Shown: piece by piece, positions 14,286-28,900 of the stretch
Numbering within the stretch: the stretch's first letter is position 1
Layout of the letters: the number at the start of each line of letters is the position of its first letter
Source of the DNA: Hemerocallis citrina
Taxonomy: Eukaryota; Streptophyta; Magnoliopsida; Asparagales; Asphodelaceae
NCBI GenBank assembly: GCA_017893485.1
Contig: CM030361.1
Location: forward strand, 138,278,461 to 138,342,460
Direction of reading: 5' to 3'
Length of the DNA: 64,000 nt
The notes under the pieces: generated by a model
What the model was told of the DNA's origin: nothing
Databases searched by the model: none
What the model saw: only the letters and a program-made list of their open reading frames with translations
Position numbers and translations under genes: made by a program

Positions 14286-14341
14286 TCTGGGAAGATGTGA
14301 GCAAGAAGCATAAGAATCTGTCCACAAAATACATCATTTTC
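14286..14341 (-). pseudogene. THO1: THO complex subunit 1 (HPR1) relic, downstream exon
   Basis: On the minus strand, after an acceptor-like attaatcag, the frame reads ENDVFCGQILMLLAHIFP. This matches plant THO1, where 'NDVVFCGRILMFLAHFFP' follows LRRLSK. THO1 is the HPR1 subunit of the nuclear THO/TREX complex, which couples transcription to mRNA export. Its neighbouring upstream exons lie at 61322-61393 and 61725-61814, on the far side of a 46-kb insertion. The copia element landed 10 bp upstream of this exon, in the intron. The expected downstream continuation (LSERSAVN in the family) is not visible to the left, where the (TA)n tract and MULE lie, so the gene is broken. Confidence 0.78.
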
Positions 14342-14351
14342 CTGATTAATT

Positions 14352-14378
14352 TGTAAATCACCCTTTGGCGCGCGCGCG

Positions 14379-14412
<34 letters not shown>

Positions 14413-15245
14413 ATAGGGGTTTGACCACCAGGTCAACGTCCACATCACCTACTTGTAGCAATTCTCCGTCACAAGCATTCCATTTTACTTTAAACCCTTG
14501 TACAGTGATTCTTGAAATTCAGGCTGAGAGACGTATCACACCCGTAAGTCTTCTACAAACAAATCCCACAAAACTTATCGAAGTGGATGAAAAGAAAAAC
14601 TCTCAAGATCTATAATGATCTTGACTGAAGAAAACAATAAAAGTCCTCACACTCGAATTGTTGATTGAATGATTAGTTCAGAAGAATTATGATTGCAATG
14701 GATGAAGAATACTCAGTGAATTCGCATCTATTTATTGAGCGAGAAAAATGTATCCTTCCAAAAATTAAAAGATATTCTCGAAATAGTTAAAACTGTATGA
14801 GGACCATTCATCTTTTAACCCGAAAGTCGAGCGATGAACGGTCGATTGACTCACCTTTTCACTATGATGAGCGGTCGACTGTTACGACGGTCGACCGACA
14901 TATTGTACGATCGACCGCTATCATGCAAATTCAACATTAATTTGGCAAATCTACTTTATATTCTTTCCAAATACTAATCAATCAATCAACGATTGTTTAC
15001 ATAGTATTTTCTCACAAAAATAGAAATAAATAATTAATTATTGTTGTCTTTCTTGAGGATTTAATGCACATGTTTATTGTGTTGCAATCTTCTTTGATCT
15101 TTGCAATCTTTTCGATACTTCCCGCTTTTGCCTGATTGCAAATTGTTTTATTATGATTTTCCTTTTTCTGTAAATCATGTGAAACTCAACTGAAAATATT
15201 AGTTGTAAATGATACGTTTTGTGCACACTAAACTTAAAGTCAACA
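14352..15245 (-). repeat. 3' LTR of the copia element, with a 31-32-base G run
   Basis: It is homologous to 59802-60770 ('gcaattctccg(t/c)cacaagc', 'aactctcaagatctata', 'ggtcgac' motifs). It starts tgtaaatcac and ends agtcaaca. Bases 14371-14411 hold (CG)n followed by a G tract that is absent from the 5' LTR, where the equivalent interval is longer and unique. The polypurine tract (aaaagggagaaat on the minus strand) lies just inside at 15246-15258. Confidence 0.92.
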
Positions 15246-15919
15246 ATTTCTCCCTTTTGGTGTAAACAAAACATACCTTAGAATTTAAGAGTAATAAAAA
15301 GTTAAGTGCTTCCCCTTAATCCAATACTCCCCCTAAATTTATGCACACATAAGAATTTAATTAATATGTTTTCATAATGCATCCTATATGTGAAAACCAA
15401 AACTTGTATGAAAACATGCATTCATAAGCATAAGAAACAAACAATTTTTGGGAGATATAAATTTGAGAAACAGAATTACAAAAATTATGACATTTTAGTC
15501 AAGATTATAACATTTTAGAGAACCATAGGTAAATCTACTTACATGATAGATTTGATCGCGAATCTCTTTGATATACAGTGAGAGTTCTACATGGTATCAT
15601 AGATTTGAGATTTCACCAATACAGAATAGAGAATATAATAGAGGAGAGATTGAAAATTCTAAGTTTAAATATTTTCTCCCCCCTTTTGGAACACACCAAA
15701 AGATACAAAATACAACTGTGATAAAACACAATGACTTGAAAAGTTGAAGAGAAATCCTGGAAAAAAGCTGACAGAATAGGGGCCGGTCAACCGGGCGGTC
15801 GACCGGTCAAAAACAGCAGCAAAACATGTCGACTATAAACAAGAATAGAAAACAGGACGATCGACCGCGCATTCGACCGTACACCCTTATAGGGTGACAG
15901 TCGACCGAACCGCAAAATT
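15246..15919. other. Copia 3' untranslated region, no gene seen
   Basis: AT-rich stretch between the pol remnant and the 3' LTR of the copia element. It ends at the polypurine tract beside the LTR. No coding similarity was recognised. Confidence 0.7.
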
Positions 15920-16829
15920 GTTTCAGCTGAAATATTAATGACGTTTAATTCTCCTTTTAAAAAGTGAAAATGTTTTTCATCTAAGGGTTTTGTAAAAATA
16001 TCAGCTAGTTGGGAATCAGTTGAAACATAATCAAGAACGATATCTCCAATTTGAAAATGTTCTTTAATGAAGTGATATCGAATTTCTATATGTTGAGTGC
16101 GACTATGTTGATAAGAATTCTTAGTCATATGAACAGTGCTAGTATTATCACATTTAATGGGAATATGATAAAAAAAATACCTTGTAGTCTTCTAATGTGT
16201 GTTTCATACATAATACCTACAACAAAATCCGGCAGCTATATATTCGGCTTCAGCGGTGGATAAAGTGACGAAATTCTGCTTTTTAGATGCCCAAGAAATG
16301 AGACAATTCCCCAAGAAATAGCATGTACAAGAGGGAAAAAGAATTGCCAGCATAGTCGGCATCTGAATAGCCTACAAGAGAGAAAGAAATTATTTTTCAG
16401 GTACCAAAACCCACATTTAGTGTGCCTTTAAGATATCGGATGATATGCTTAACTGCAACCAAATGGGATTCCTTTGCAAAGGATTGAAAACGAGCACATA
16501 GACAGACACTAAACATTATGTTAGGACGAGATGCAGTAATATAAATTAAGCTACCAATCATACCACGGTAGGTAGTAATATCAACATGTTTACCAGGTTT
16601 GTCTTTGGATACTTGAGTGGTAGTAGCCATGGGAGTTTTGTATCCGTTTACACTATCAAGGCTAAACTTTTTGACAAGTTCTTTCGTATATTTGGATTGG
16701 TTTATAAGATGTCGTCCTTTCTTTGTTGTATTTGAAGTCCAAGAAAATAGGTTAATTCTCTCATCATACTCATTTTAAATTCATCCTGCATTTGCTTAGA
16801 AAATTTCTTGCAAAGATTTTCATTAGTAG
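15920..16829 (-). pseudogene. Copia pol remnant: end of reverse transcriptase and RNase H
   Basis: Minus-strand frames give FKMSMMRELTYFLGLQIQQ (RT connection region), TYRGMIGSLIYITASRPNI and HLVAVKHIIRYLKGTLNVGF (between RT and RNase H), and SQLADIFTKPLDEKHFHFLK (the C-terminal copia RNase H motif). Stops and frame changes separate them. The frame continues across E3 into 42687-42848, where the RT catalytic motif lies. Confidence 0.9.
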
Positions 16830-19722
16830 TGTCACGCCCCACTTTCCAAAATACGGGAATACGAGCCCGTAACGAAGGCCCAGCAAATGATTTTAACATC
16901 ATCCATAAGCTGTACCAGTCTTAACTCAACAACATAAAAGAAAATAATCACAACCACGCAGATAAATATAATCACATAAACGAGAATAAAATTCAATAAC
17001 TAAATCTGGAATACAATAACTTACCAAATAGCTCGATAATATGCAATGCAGTAACATTCGACGAGTTCCTTTCGGTTACCCATCACTGTACCTGTATAAC
17101 TTAACTCAAAAGAAAGAGAAAGAGAACCCATTAGAGCAAGCTTTGGGCGACAAGTAGTAGGAAGCAGTAAAATAGGAAATAAAGAATTATATAACAAGAA
17201 CAGAAATTGGAACGATATTGGAGTCAATAAATAATAAACGGTAACAAAATCAAAAATTGATCATCAATAATTCAGAATCAGGAATCAATGTTTAATAACT
17301 AGTATTCATTATTAGTGTCAATGTTCAATGTTCATTTATGTCTATATGTCTTTGATCAACCCTAACTAATGCACGTGCTACTACGTCCCATACCACAAGT
17401 TCGGTGCATACACAACAGTGTTCGTTTTAGACTTCGTGGTGGGATGTACAGAGCGTGTACTCGGTATAATAAGATAACAAGTTCACAAGTGCACAAGTAA
17501 TTCTCCACCTTCCATGTCAATATTCCATGTAAACAAGAAGGGCCCTACCGAGTATATTTTCTGAGATTATCCACTACTAAGTCAACCCTTATTAACCCCG
17601 GCTTGTTTAATATTTTATTAACAATCATTTATGAACATGCATGTGATCAATGTGGACGATTGTATCAATACTCATACAACAGGTACAATCGATGAGACCA
17701 ATAGTACAAGTACAATTACAAGATGATATCAAGATTATACAATACATGAAATATACATGGTCTAATTCATTAAATATGGAAAACACGGTTTATATGCAAA
17801 ACATAACAATATATGTACTCAGTATACTAAAATTTCTATATGCAAAGTTATAAGTTTCCGTGCCAGGATTCGGGCCGAAACCTCAGTACCAAAATCAAGC
17901 AAATGACAAGGCAGTATATGTGAATGTTCCATAATACAATAAATTTACAGTTCAGGTTTGAAGTCAACAATAATAGCATGATGAGAAGACTATGAATCAG
18001 TAACATTATACAATAAAGAAACAACAGAGTTCAATTAAATATGATATTCAATTTGATTACTAATTACCGGATTTCAAAGAGTGTTTTCTTGAACAAGAAA
18101 CAATAAAAATAAGTTCAAGAGACACTTGCCTATTAGGAGATGATTCTGAATAAACAGAATAACGGGATTAGGATCCCGGGCGATAATCACGAACACGAAG
18201 CACTAACACGTGCAAGCCACGTGCAAGACACCGATCAACGAAACACCAACACTGATCTCCGATCTCCTACTACACAACAGCAAACAAACAAACAAAAACC
18301 CACTCTCCCATACAAAACAGCACACACTCACACAATGGGATCCAATCCAACAGCAACACAGGCTTCCCCAAACACAACACACGGATCCACGATCCTCTCC
18401 TCTTACACAACAGCAAAACACCTGACCAACCACTCCCTGTTCTTCTTCTCCACTTCGACAGAGAGAGAGAGAGAGAAAGAGAGAGGGAGGGAGAACTTTG
18501 GCGACTAGCGACACGGTGCAGCGGCAAGGGCGAGAGCAGCTGACGGTGGGGTTGTGGTCGGGAAGCGACGCAACAGCGAGAACGGCGGTGCGAGCAAAGA
18601 TGGTGCAAGCGAAGTGGGTGGGTTCGAGCGGAGGCTCGAGGTTGAAGACGAGTGGAAGGCACGAGCGGTACGACGAGGAAGACAGGGGAACTTCGAGGAA
18701 GACGCTGGTGGAGGCTTCGCAGAGGTGGTGGTAATGGCAGAGTCTCGAGGTTGGGGATGGGTTCTTCGATGGAGGATGGGGGTGATGGTGATAGGTGGAG
18801 GTGCTGGCGCGGGGGCTCAACGGGGTTAAGGAGGAGCAGCGACGAGTTTTGGAGGGAACTGAGCGGTGGAGGTGAAGCTTCTGACTACGACAATGGTGGT
18901 TGAAGGACAGCGGAGTGGGTTTCGAGCGGTGATGAAGACGACAGGGGGAGATGGCAATTGCGAAGATGAAGATGGGGGCGAGGGCGTTGAAGACGGGGCT
19001 CAGGGAGATGACGAAGCTTAGGCGACGAGGATGGGTTCCGGCAATGGAGGAAGACGGAGGGTGAGCGGGAAATGCAGTCGGCAATGGTGGTTCTGGGGTC
19101 TCGAGCGGAGAGGATGACAGGGTGCTCGACGAAGGGAAAGCTTGGGGATGTAGCGACGTTGGAGGTGGTGAGGAGGTCGATGGAGGAGGTGGACGACAAC
19201 GAGGTGCTCGAGCGAGGATGTTGTCAGTTGGGTTCTCTTTTTTTTGGTTTGAAATAGGGGAAAAGAGAAGGAGTGGGAGAGAGAGATAGACGGGGTGAGA
19301 GAGAGTGAGTGGTTACACTCTATTGGGGAACAGAGGAAAAAGAGAGGGGGAGTTTAATTAATAAATAATAATATAATATTAATTAAGGGGTAAAGATAGT
19401 GGGGATGAGAACGTGAGATTTGTGCAGTTTAGGAGATCTGGGTTAGTTGTTAGGGGAAATATGGGTTTGTGGGTTTGGGTAGACTGTGATTTGGGTTTAG
19501 GATCCAATAAGGAGATGAGTTTGGGTGGACAATAGTATGGGCTTACAAATAGATTGGGCTTACAAATGGATTGGGCTAATAAAAGATAACAATAATAATA
19601 CTAGAAAAATAAATTGCAATAGAAGGCCCACAACAAGACCAAGACCCAAAATACCATAAAACAGAAAAGAGAACACCACAGAAATACAAGAAAAATCCGT
19701 ACAATCGGAAACAGGAGTTACA
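16830..19722 (-). repeat. 3' LTR of E3 (2.89 kb)
   Basis: It is homologous throughout to 22213-23266 plus 40889-42681. A GC-rich segment at 18200-19300 is open for 293 codons on the minus (sense) strand (18203-19084), and the equivalent of the other LTR is open for 287 codons. (GA)n lies at 18461-18490. A 17-bp motif containing tgggcttacaaat repeats near 19528-19575. Confidence 0.93.
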
Positions 19723-22212
19723 AATCCGACCCACCTTACAAGAAGAATTTCATCCTCGAAATTCATTCTGGCAGGCAGTAGGACAAAACCGAAGCAAACT
19801 TAAGAAATAACAAGGCAGGAAGATTAGAAAAAAGAAAAGTCAAGTGATGGAAGCACCAGAATAAGAAAAGGACATAGATGAGATCGATGTCGAATAATAA
19901 ATTGACAAAAGATGTCGAGTGAAAAAGACGAACAAGACTGAATGATGAAAAGAATAAGGAACAACTAGAGAATCCTGGGACCTGTGGGTTATGGGTCCAC
20001 CACGGTTCTGCTGCGCTACTCCGATGGTGATGTCCCAAGCAACATACATGTCGCTGTAGGCCACATGACACCCATCGACGAACCGAGCAGGAAGACAGGA
20101 ATAAGACACCAGGATCAAGGAGAGTATGGGATCAAGATAGATATAAATAGATAATGCAAAATGAATATAAAGTTTGGCTTCAATTTAAATAATTAAAAGA
20201 TATGCTAAAGATCAAAACTAATGGGCTTTAACAAAAATAATAATAACAACAGGTATTAATAATAAAAATAATAATATCAATAATAATAGAATAGTAATAA
20301 CAATAATAAAATAATAATAACAATAATAACAACACATATTAATAATAAAAATAATAATATTAACAATAATAAAATAATGATAACAATAATATTAAAAATA
20401 ATAATAGCAATAATAATAACATTAATAAAAATCATCATAATCATACTGGTAAAAGTAATAATAAAAAAATTAAAAATGTTAACCATACTGATAATAATGA
20501 TAATACATACATGACATAAAAGGATTCAATACATTTATGAAAATAATGCAATAATAATAATAATAATAATAATAACAATAATAATAATAAAAATAAAATA
20601 AATATATTAACAATACTGGTAAGAATAATAATGCAAGACAGAATATAATTTGGGTTCAAATTTTTTTTTTTGTTTTTGTATGAAGGTAATTCAATATTAA
20701 CAACAATAATAAAATAATGAAAACAACAATAATAATAGCAATGGTAATATCAATAATAATAATGATACCAATAATAATAACGAAAACCATAACAGTAATA
20801 ATAATAGTAGTAGTAATAACATTATAAAACAAAATAAGAATTTGGCTTATCAACTCTATAAATAAATCAAATAGGAATATATAGTCGATCAATTATAACT
20901 AGAAAGTGAAGTCAAAATACACCATTAATCCTCAATCGTAAGAAAATAGGAAGATTATTCACATAGAATAAGGAGTCAAAAATGAAGAGATAAAACCCAA
21001 CTATAAAAATGTTGATAACCATACAAACAACAAAGGAACACAAACTTTAAAGGTAATATAAGAAAAAAAGTTTAGGAAAAATAACCAGTCAAGATACATA
21101 GAAATACGAACAAATTTAGTTAAGTAAAGAAATGTTAATAACAATGAATGTAAAAGACATATAATAATTAGTGGATGTTGACATTATAATCAATACTCGA
21201 AAAACACGTTAAAGGCTAACAAGCAAAATAGCCCAAAATATATATATATGCAAGAAGACTTAAAAGGAGTTCATTAAATATTACAAAAGTAAGCGTCAAA
21301 TCATTAATTAGGACGTGGAAACAAAAGTAAGTGAGAAATCTAAAATGTTAAAGAATTGGAAAACGGTGGCAATAAATAGTAATTCACAAAAGAATGAAAA
21401 CTTAGACCATAGTTGATGTACTCAATCTTAACATAAATGGAAAAAATTGTAAACACAAAATAGAGTAAAATCAACTATACTAGTTCAAATTGTATGGAAA
21501 CATAAAGTGTAATTGTATAAACAAAATATCATAAAGAAAATATTTCTTTACCATTAGTTTCATTATATAAGTAAAAAGTCTTCAAATATCAATTAGCAAA
21601 TAGGTAGAAAATTTTGTCTCCTTAACATCAAGTTGCATGTTTGCCTTCACGACATCAGCTTGCAGGTTACCGTCTGGATATTCGGTTGCACATTTGCCTC
21701 CCCGACATCCAGTTGCAATTTGCCTCCATTAACATCGAGTTGCATATTTGTCATCTCGACATTAGGTTGTACCAAAATGGTAAAATGGAAGATATAACCT
21801 TCCATATGCACAGGGATATGGGACATTTAATTTAAGCATGATTTTATGTTTTGAAATTTGTGATATAAAAATAGTAGAAAAGTAAGAAATGGAGTTGAAA
21901 GTCACACAATGGAATATTAAAATAGATGTATAGATTATAAATATCAAACACAATAGTACAAAATAGTACTAGTGAATGTGAACAAATGGAAGGGACGAAA
22001 CAACTAAGAGATGAAGGAACTGAATATGAAGGAATCAAAAGAGGAATCAAATGAGAGGAGTATCCAGATTATATATTGGTTATTGCATGTTCATGTGATT
22101 GACGTGGTGCGCATATTATTGAGTTAGACTGGCTAGAGCCAAACTGGACTAACGTATTAGCCAAACGTGACTAACAAATTAGCCAAACCGGGCTCTGATA
22201 CCACTAAAAACC
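19723..22212 (-). other. Internal region of E3, non-coding, AAT-rich
   Basis: The 2.49 kb between the LTRs contains no gag, protease, RT or integrase similarity. A long degenerate (AAT/AAC)n tract fills 20230-20840. Polypurine-like sequence on the sense strand adjoins the 3' LTR (reverse complement of 19723-19745). The 'gacatc(a/c)a(g/c)ttgca'-like phrase repeats four times at 21625-21770. Confidence 0.8.
22191..22203 (-). other. Primer-binding site of E3 (initiator Met tRNA)
   Basis: The sense sequence TGGTATCAGAGCC is complementary to the 3' end of plant initiator Met tRNA and lies nine bases from the 5' LTR end at 22213. Confidence 0.92.
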
Positions 22213-23266
22213 TATCACGCCCCGCTTTCTAAAATACGAGAATACGAGCCCGTGACAAAAGGCCCAGCGAATGATTTTAACATTATCCATAAGCTGTACC
22301 GATCATAACTCAACAACATGAAAGGAAATAATCACAACCACGCAGATAAACATAATCACATAAACGAGAATAAAATTCAATAACTAAATCTGGAATACAA
22401 TAACTTACCAAATTGCTCGATAATATGCAATGCAGTAACATTCGACGAGTTCCTTTCGGTTACCCATCACTGTACCTGTATAACTTAACTCAAAAGAAAG
22501 AGGAAGAGAACCCATTAGAGCAAGCTTTGGGCGACAAGTAGTAGGAAGCAGTAAAATAGGAAATAAAGAATTATATAACAAGAACAGAAATTGGAACGAT
22601 ATTGGAGTCAATAAATGATAAACGGTAACAAAATCAAAAATTGATCATCAATAATTCTGAATCAAGAATCAATGTTTAATAACTAGTATTCAGTATTAGT
22701 GTCAATGTTCAATGTTCATTTATGTCTATATGTCTTTTATCAACCCTAACTAATGCACATACTACTGCGTCCCATACCACAGGTTCGGTGCATACACAAC
22801 AATGTTCATTTTAGACTTCGTGGTGGGATCTACAGAGCGTGTACTCGGTGTAACAAGATAACAAGTTCACAAGTAATTCTCCACCTTCCATGTCAATATT
22901 CCATGTAAACAAGAAGGGTCCTACCGAGTACATTTTTTGAGATTATCCACTACTAAGTCAACCCTTATTAACCCCAGCTTGTTTAATATTTTATTAACAA
23001 TCATTTATGAATATGCATGTGATTAATGTGGACGATTGTATCAATGCTCATGCAACAGGTACAATCGATGAGACCAATAGCACAACAATTATAAGATGAT
23101 ATCAAGACTATACAATACATGAAATATACATGGTCTAATTCATTAAATATGAAAAACACGGTTTATATGCAAAACATAACAATATATGGACTCAGTATAC
23201 TAAAATTTCTATATGCAAAGTTATAAGTTTCTGTGTCAAGAACCGGGTCGAAACCTCAGTACCAAA
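22213..23266 (-). repeat. 5' LTR of E3, first part
   Basis: The U5-side segment of the 5' LTR, nearly identical to 16830-17875. It stops at 'cctcagtaccaaa', where E2 entered. The match resumes at 40889. Confidence 0.93.
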
Positions 23267-25946
23267 TGTAACACCCCGTATTGTACGCTACCTGAATATA
23301 TATAGGTATGTATGTATATTGTCTGTATGCGTGCACTTGATTATAGTATTATGGGTCAATTTTGCTATCATGGTGTATGGTTAGGGTTACAAGATGGTTC
23401 ATGGGAGGATTTCATTCTAAAAGATGTACGAGAATGAGGAGGACCGATACTAGTGTAACCGCTAGTTTTCGGTACGACGCCCATGTAAATATAACATTGT
23501 ATGATACTACAGTGGATATATGTTGTGTGCGCTCGATAATCCTCTCGTCTCGCACTCGTAAGAACCCATTTAAGCTAATTTGGGCAGCCATCACAACAAC
23601 CACCAAAACCATGGGCTAGAAGCCATAGTTTTGATCCAAACCACCTACAAACCTACCCTACTACCCCCTAGTTCAAAACCAGCCCATATCCCTTCACATC
23701 TCCATCATTTCTCCACTCCATTCCCCCTCCTTTTCTCTAGAAAATTCAGAACTCAACTAAAGAAAAAAAAAGTAGAGAAAGAAAGAAGAAGAGAGCTTGA
23801 AGAAGGGATTCAAGGAAGGAAGCTTGAGAAGATCATTCCTATAATACAACCAAGGGTGGGGAGTTTCTCTAAACCTTCATTTCTTGTCTTTTAATTTATT
23901 TTTCTTGCATGCATGTATGATAGGATGTACTAGGGTGATCATCTAAGAGTTGAAAGTTGAAGTCAGAATTGAACTCGAAAAACTGATTCGGAGTGTCATT
24001 TTGTGGATTTTTCCGAGAGCAAACTACAAAGAATTTGACCATGAAATTTTAAGTGTTTGTTCATATATGAGTTTAAAATTCTCATGATTTATTTCAGATT
24101 GTTTTGAGGTCATTTGATATTTTAATAAAATCGTAAGATGCAACTGTGTCGTAAGGCAGATTCAGCAAATGATAAACAGAATGGCTAATGTTGTAGGAAT
24201 TTTCACTATTTATTGAAGCATGCTATTGATCTAAAATTTTTACCCTATGTTCCTGCATGCATGTAGATTCTGAAAAAAAATCAAAAAATTATTTGGATGA
24301 GTTTATAGTCTTTAGAAAAATCGAGCTTTAATCAGTAGCTGGAGCTGAACTAAAGAACTTGATGGTTTCTGAGCTAAATTGAAATAGATAGAACTCACTG
24401 TATATTTGGAATTTTGACATGAGGTCTTTGCATATTGTTTAGTATGATCTCTAGTTTCATCACCATGAATTTTATGTCATTTGGACAAGTACAGAATTTA
24501 TTATGATTTTAGGAGTATGCACTGTGCTGGTTTTAGACAGTTTTGATACCCTGTAGAGATTGGGCATTTGAGACTCTTTAAGAGCATATTTTGAGAACCT
24601 AATTCATTAGAGATTTGTACTAGACACCTAGATCTTTCCAACAAGACCAATTTGAGGTAATTCTAGTAAAGAGTTGATTTACTGTGATTTTTGTAAGACT
24701 GGACAGAGACCTAGAGTGGATCTGAGTGCTCCAAATTGGAGAGACCCATTGTGAGAATTGGTGCATCGATGAGAGATGAGTGTGTTAGGGTGACTTAATG
24801 GTATAATTTGGACTCATGATCAACTAGAGAGTTGTTGAGGACACCCACACCCTTCTATAGAAATTGGGTTTGTGACGTTCTGACAAACGAATAGAGTTTT
24901 GTGCTACTGGTAAGGTGCAGCCCATGCACAGGAAGCACGCAAGCTGAAGCTTGAGAGGATATTTTGAGGACTTAGATGGTTGATTTTAAGTTCATGATCA
25001 ACTAGGAAGTTGTAGTCTAGGATCTCACCGTTCCACATTGGGCTCGTACACTCCAATAGGAGTTGTATCGAGAGAGTTATGACCATTTTAAGTTTCGGAC
25101 AGAAACCCGTCGGTCGCTTAGTCTTAGTTTTGACTAAGGGTTGTGAGGACATTTTTCTTGTGTGTTACCAGAGTTGATGACTCTTGTCTAGGGATGGTTG
25201 ATGTCTGTTATTGAGGAGGTTGACTCCCATAGTGGGATGTGTGACTCAAGTTAGTCACTAGGGTAAGGGATACCCTGCACCCATCAACCTACATTATAAA
25301 CTTCTGCCGAGCGTAGGACGTCTGAGCGTGCCAGTGAGATAAGTTCACAAGGGCGAATATAAATTCACAGCCGGGGTCGCGGAAAGTGTAGGCCATAATG
25401 CTGAACAATTTCAAGCCGGGGAAGTGGCGAACCGGACCGGTATCGCCAGGGACCAGAGGTTGATAGGCAAGTATGGAAGTAGTTCATTCTTACCCAAAGT
25501 AATTAGAGTAAAGCAGGGGTTAGATAGGTTTATTAAGGGATTGGAAAATTGTATTAGTCCTAGTAAACCATATTCGGTGTTGTACCTTCCAGTCGTAGGG
25601 ATATATTTTTGGCACTCATGGATTGAGTCCTTGTCTCGTATCTCGGTCTGTTGATTCCCAAAGCTTTGCCGAAGTAAGGTACGGGAGGCCCGGAGGATTT
25701 GACCTCCCGAGGTGCTCACGTCCCTATGCACGGGTTTTGTGTATATATAAGTTCATGACTCGATTAGGGGTGAACACACATGCATATTTGTGTTTTTGGC
25801 ATATATAAGTTCATGACTCGATCTTGGGATGAACAAGCATGCGGAAGTCCATAGGGGACATTGGGAATCAAATGGTCGTGGGACCGGATTCAACGCGGCT
25901 TTCTAAGGTGGTCCGTACGCGGGTACCAACTGGTGGTGACCACTTG
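23267..25946 (+). repeat. 5' LTR of E2, first part
   Basis: It matches 33984-36663 almost base for base. A purine-rich leader-like stretch near 23580-23890 is open for 104 codons in both LTRs. The LTR is cut at 25946 by E1 (TSD ACTTG) and resumes at 30845. Confidence 0.93.
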
Positions 25947-28900
25947 TGTAACACCTGTTTTTTTTTATTCCTTGATTATTTGGTTTAAATTATTTTTAAA
26001 ATATGTTTTTGAGTATATTTACCCCTACTAATTAATTTTATTACTATTAGAATGATTAAATTGATATTTTGGGGTAAACGGGAAAAAGTTAAAATATAGG
26101 AGTTTTGAGATGAGTTTTCTCGGAGGAGACGAATCCGATTTGACCCGAAATTTTCTGGGACATTTGTACATTATAGGGGGTTAAAATTTCTGAGTTATTA
26201 ATTTATAGTTTGAAGTTGAAAGTATTTTTCTAGAATATTGCGATATTCGTATATATACATATTTATATGTATTGCTATTGTGCATAACTATTGATTTTGA
26301 TTACAATTATGCATAAAAATGCATTTCTAATTTTATTTTATGTTTGAGAGGAATTTAAGTACATTAGGGAGTGATTTTTACAAGAAAAACCCTAGAAACG
26401 TTGACTAGAAGGGTATATATATAATATTATAGTCATATAGGGACTTATAAGCAGTTTTACCATTTTATTTACCTCACCATAACCTTCTCCCTCCCCCCTC
26501 CCACTTCAGTCCGGCCAGCACAAACAATCCCCCAATCGGCCAAGACTAGGGTTCAAACCCTAGCCAATTTCTATGGGGGTCTTCACAAAATTTTGAGGGT
26601 TTAAGCTAATTTGGAGGTGCTCTACTCATTTCCGGAGTCCAATTGCAAAGATAAGGCTTGGAAGGTAAGAAATTATAAAGTTTAGTTTGTGGGAAAAAAT
26701 GATTTTGAGCTTTAGTGCCAGAAAATGATATAGTAGGGTAATTAGGTGATGCTAGTAATTATAGAGAAGGAAGATTGGTGAGAAATTGAGTGGTTTGTGA
26801 GTTATAAATTAATTAGTGTGTTGGCTTTGGAATTTGGATAATAAATAGAATAATTGATAAGGATGAGTTATAGAAATTGTTGTGTATTAAGTGGAAACAA
26901 TTTAGAATGGATTTAGTGAGAATTTTATGGAGTTAGAAACCCATCGGAATCTCAAAAGTACGGGTATACCATGTATGCACGCCGGGTGTTCGGTGAAATG
27001 CCCGAGCGAGGTTTAGGTGAAAATTTGAGGGGATCGGAGGTATAATTGAGTCATATTATTATTATTAACCCTAATTTGAAAAATTAGGAAGAAGGGATTA
27101 AAGAAATTAGGAGATAGGAAATTTTCCTAATAGGAAGCCTCCGATCTATAAGTGAGTTTTTGTATTGGGACCCAAATTCGAAATCTATCGATGTAGCTCA
27201 CCTACATATGTCATTTGTGACGCGTGGGTGAAGACGGATTCGAATTTGGAGGTTTGTAGGTCACGGTTTGAGTTTTAAACTAATCGGTTCTATAATTTCC
27301 TACTTAGGTGGAAAAAGTTGAACTTCGACTGGCTACCGGGCGGACGTGGGACATCGTTTGCTCGATCCGTCAGGTGAGTATGTTGCATCTATATATATTT
27401 TATGTTGTGGCCAAATTTCGTGGCTTTTTGAGGTATTTCGTAGAAGTTATGCTAAAAGTTGATTTTGAAGGAAAATACGGATTTTTAAGGGCCCAAAAAT
27501 GAGTTTTTGTGATATTTGAGGAAATTAACTATTTTAAGTATATAAAACCTATATTATGGGTTAATGTGACGTGTTGAAGTATAAAAACTAAATATATTGA
27601 ATTGTTTATGCATATTTTTATCCCGTGCATGTTTCGTGCATGTTTTTGGGTATATAGGCCGATATAGGTAATTTGGTATATGTGGAGCCTTATGTATGGG
27701 CTAGCATGTTATGGATGGAGGTTATACGATGTAATTAGACGAAATTAGTGATTATGATCATGTTTTGGAAACTCATGTATTTATAGTGCATGTTTTGTGC
27801 ATGTTTTGGGACATATAGACCCTTATAGATGATTTTACTTTCATGAAATAAGGTGTATGACCTAGTATGCTATAATTGGATATTATGAGATTTAATTAGA
27901 GAAAGTAAGTGATTTTGGCTCCTTTTCTTGAAAACCCGCATGTGTGGTGTATGTTTGTGATATATATATATCTTGATATTGACTCGTGATATGATAATGG
28001 ATGAAATTAGTAAGTGGGTATAGGTTTACATTATAATTATGTTCGAAGCGAATTAATGAGCAATAGTATGATATTGTAATGTGATGAATTATACGTTTTG
28101 ATACTCTTACGATATGGAATAACATAATATAGTTCTTTTATTAATATTATAACTGGGCGTATGCCTATATATGGTATAATGAGGTAATGAATAATATGGT
28201 GTTCTTAATATGGGATGTTATAACAAAATAAATATCTTGGCGCATTAATATTATGCAATAATATGATATGATGGTTTTAATTGTGGAGTGACAGGTTGTA
28301 TGCATAATGTGGTATAATGGTACGATGATTAATATCGTGAGCATCGGGTATGCATCAAATGGTAAGATAAAAGATAAGATGGTACGTGCTAATAAAATAT
28401 GTTACTAATTCACGTGATTAAAGTCAAGATTGTGGCAATTATTGAATTCAAAAGTGAAATGCGCGTGTTGATAAAGTAAGTTGAAAGGATGAAATGATTA
28501 ATGCTAATAACAGATGATTTTGTTGACCAGTACCTACAGCAATCCTGGGGGTTTGGGCTAGACCTCCTAATACCCAAGGACCGGCTTGGGGTGCGGAGTT
28601 TATTACCCAAACTATGTTTGGGGTGCGAAGTTTTATCGCCCAAGCTATCGGCTTGAGGCCCGGTTATACCCTCGATTACAGCTGTCGTGAGGAAGTACCC
28701 AGTTTACCTGGGGTGCAGAGTTTTTCCCTTTTTGTTTTCCCTCGCTGGCTTCGGCTGGGAGGAAGTACCCAGTTTACCTGGGGTGCGGAGTTTTTCTCTT
28801 TTTGTTTTCCCTCGCTGGCTTCGGCTGGGAGGAAGTACCCAGTTTTTCTGGGGTGCGGAGTTCCCTCGCTGGCATAGGCTGGGAGGAAGACATAGCCTCG

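Noticed and set aside
18203..19084. A 293-codon host gene
   Set aside because: It lies wholly inside an LTR, has low-complexity Pro/Ser/His composition, overlaps open frames on the other strand and shows no domain.
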